From assembly GCF_051020975.1 (NCBI RefSeq), contig NW_027478167.1:3844001-3908000 (forward strand): a stretch of 64,000 nucleotides of DNA, read 5' to 3'. The DNA comes from Osmia lignaria lignaria (Eukaryota; Arthropoda; Insecta; Hymenoptera; Megachilidae). The position numbers and the translations under genes were made by a program. How positions within the stretch are numbered: the stretch's first letter is position 1; each line of letters starts with the position of its first letter. The notes under the pieces were generated by a model. The model was not told where the DNA came from. It was given only the letters and a program-made list of their open reading frames with translations, and did no database searches. Positions 62,412 to 64,000 of this stretch are shown piece after piece.

Positions 62412-64000
62412 TTGCAGATTTATCTCAAGGGAAGTGGCCTGACGGACAGATTTCGAGATATTTCTTCTTCTTGTTGTTCTTCTTCTGCACAGCTAAGCTG
62501 GAAGTGGCATTTGCAGCTCGCAATAGTGCAGAGTTATCGCAAAGGAAGAGGCCACGGTGTTTCTGTACCTCTATTATGTTGGTGCAGCTTCGGAACTTTT
62601 AAATATCTTGATATATCTCGAGAACTACGCATCTGATCAAAAAATATCATAGAAGATAAAAAGTAGGAAACTGAATTCTCTACAAAAAAGGTCTCTTCAC
62701 ATTTTGCCATAGCTCGCTTCGCTTCCGAGATATATGCAGATTTATCTCAAGGGAAGGGGCCTGACGGACATATTTCGAGATATTTCTTCTTCTTGTTGTT
62801 CTTCTTCTGCACAGCTAAGCTGGAAGTGGCATTTGCAGCTCGCAATAGTGCAGAGTTATCTCAAAGAAAGGGGCCACGGTGTTTCTGTATCTCTATTATG
62901 TTGGTGCGGCTTCGGAACTTTTAAATATCTTGATATATCTCGACAATTACGCATCTGATCAAAAAATATCATACAACATAAAAAGTAGGAAACTTAATTC
63001 TCTACAAAAAAGGTCTCTTAACATTTTGCCATAGCTCGCTTCGTTTCCGAGATATTTGCAGATTTATCTCAAGGGAAGTGGCCTGACGGACATATTTCGA
63101 GATATTTCTTCTTCTTGTTGTTCTTCTTCTGCACAGCTAAGCTGGAAGTGGCATTTGCAGCTCGCAATAGTGCAGAGTTATCGCAAAGGAAGAGGCCACG
63201 GTGTTTCTGTACCTCTATTATGTTGGTGCAGCTTCGGAACTTTTAAATATCTTGATATATCTCGAGAACTACGGATCTGATCAAAAAATATCATAGAAGA
63301 TAAAAAGTAGGAAACTGAATTCTCTACAAAAAAGGTCTCTTAACATTTTGCCATAGCTCGCTTCGTTTCCGAGGTATATGCAGATTTATCTCAAGGGAAG
63401 GGGCCTGACGGACATATTTCGAGATATTTCTTCTTCTTGTTGTTCTTCTTCTGCACAGCTAAGCTGGAAGTGGCATTTGCAGATCGCAATAGTGCAGAGT
63501 TATCTCAAAGAAAGGGGCCACGGTGTTTCTGTATCTCTATTATGTTGGTGCGGCTTCGGAACTTTTAAATATCTCGATATATCTCGAAAACTACGCATCT
63601 GATCAAAAAATATCATAGAACATAAATAGTAGGAAACTTAATTTCCTACAAAAAAGGTCTCTCAACGTTTTGCCATAGCTCGCATTGTTTCCGAGATATT
63701 TGCAGATTCAGCTCAAAGGATCGGGCCTGACGGACATATTTCGAGATATTTCTTCTTCTTGTTGTTCTTCGTCTGCACAGCTAAACTGGAAGTGGCAATT
63801 CCAGCTCGCAATAGTGCAGAGTTATCTCGCAGAAAGGGGCCACGCTGTTTCTGTATCTCTATTATGTTGGTGCGGCTTCGGAACTTTTAAATATCTTGAT
63901 ATATCTCGAGAACTACGCATCTGATCAAAAAATATCATAGAACATAAATAGTAGGAATCTCAATTTCCTACAAAAAAGATCTCTTAATATTTTGCCATAG
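62412..64000 (+). repeat. 6-mer higher-order unit, copy 2, cut by window end
   Basis: Repeats 60481-62411 through the first 4.9 monomers and stops at the window edge, so further copies may follow. Distinctive markers shared with copy 1 include CGCTTCCGAGATATATGC, CCGAGGTATATGC, GGCAATTCC, CTCGCAGAAAGG, CACGCTGTTTC and GTAGGAATCTC. Confidence 0.9.
63700..64000 (+). repeat. Partial satellite monomer at right window edge
   Basis: The first 301 bp of a monomer of the CAGATTCAGC/AAAGGATCGGG kind; the missing part is the last 21 bp before the next junction. It matches 61768 onward at every position compared. The array clearly continues beyond the window. Confidence 0.95.

Larger units (their letters stand above)
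1..64000 (+). repeat. 322-bp tandem satellite array, about 199 monomers
   Basis: The same 322-bp unit repeats head to tail without a break. The TTG within GATATTTGCAG recurs at 269, 591, 913 and so on in exact 322-bp steps, with only three shifts (+1 near 23688, -3 near 56365, -1 near 60675). Neighbouring monomers differ by roughly a few percent by eye. No unit is inverted, and neither array edge is inside the window. Such arrays are typical of centromeric, pericentromeric or subtelomeric heterochromatin in eukaryotes; which of these applies cannot be told from the sequence. I do not recognise the family. The length is close to two nucleosome repeats (2 x 161 bp), as in many 300-360 bp satellites. 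Confidence 0.99.

Noticed and set aside
1..64000. CRISPR array or phage-like direct repeat system
   Set aside because: There are no unique spacers. The repeat is 322 bp and continuous, and no cas or other genes are nearby.
1..64000. Transposable element or LTR array
   Set aside because: No terminal inverted repeats, target-site duplications, polymerase or transposase frames, and no unique DNA between units.
1..64000. Ribosomal or 5S RNA gene repeats
   Set aside because: The unit is in the size range of 5S repeats, but no recognisable 5S sequence, internal control region or other RNA gene is present on either strand.

Overview
The whole window is one uninterrupted tandem satellite array. A single monomer of 322 bp (about 39% GC, counted by hand on the consensus) repeats head to tail on the + strand from base 1 to base 64000, giving about 198.8 copies. 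No unique DNA, transposon, RNA gene or convincing protein gene interrupts it. Array size, purity and layered local duplications point to eukaryotic constitutive heterochromatin (centromeric, pericentromeric or subtelomeric), probably from a long-read assembly. I do not recognise the monomer and cannot name the organism. Its 11 CpG sites per monomer and a length near two nucleosome repeats fit many invertebrate satellites, but that is inference.

Monomer anatomy, with coordinate 0 at the recurring TTG: a 26-bp motif at +2 recurs at +116; a TTC-rich tract lies at about +49 to +74; the main variable spot is at +99 to +122; overlapping 8-bp palindromes lie at +198 to +211; and an A-rich linker runs from about +225 to the next CTTCGTTTCCGAGATAT junction. 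Two linker haplotypes recur: A (AAAAAG...ACTT) and B (AAATTG...ACAT). A 74-codon open frame is kept in most monomers, but it lacks an ATG almost everywhere and carries amplified stop codons, so it is treated as non-coding.

Layout: 1-2200, a 5-mer repeat; 2201-5420, mosaic; 5421-7352, two 3-mers; 6709-14436, tandem duplication of a 12-mer (3864 bp, 2 mismatches seen by eye); 14437-18944, mosaic; 18790-23341, duplicated 7-mer (2254 bp, no mismatch seen); 23342-26351, mosaic with the only length-gaining monomer (323 bp); 26352-30215, two copies of a 6-mer; 30216-36057, mosaic; 36058-43785, a second, different 12-mer duplication (about 6 mismatches); 43786-46959, mosaic; 46960-54558, a 7-mer series in the order 7, 7, 4 and 5.6 monomers; 54559-60480, mosaic with a 319-bp monomer; 60481-64000, a 6-mer (1932 bp) with an alternating dimer inside, cut by the window end.

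Across the window only three monomers depart from 322 bp. The array appears to evolve by repeated in-register unequal exchange or local amplification in blocks of 3 to 12 monomers. Identities were compared by eye and should be recomputed.
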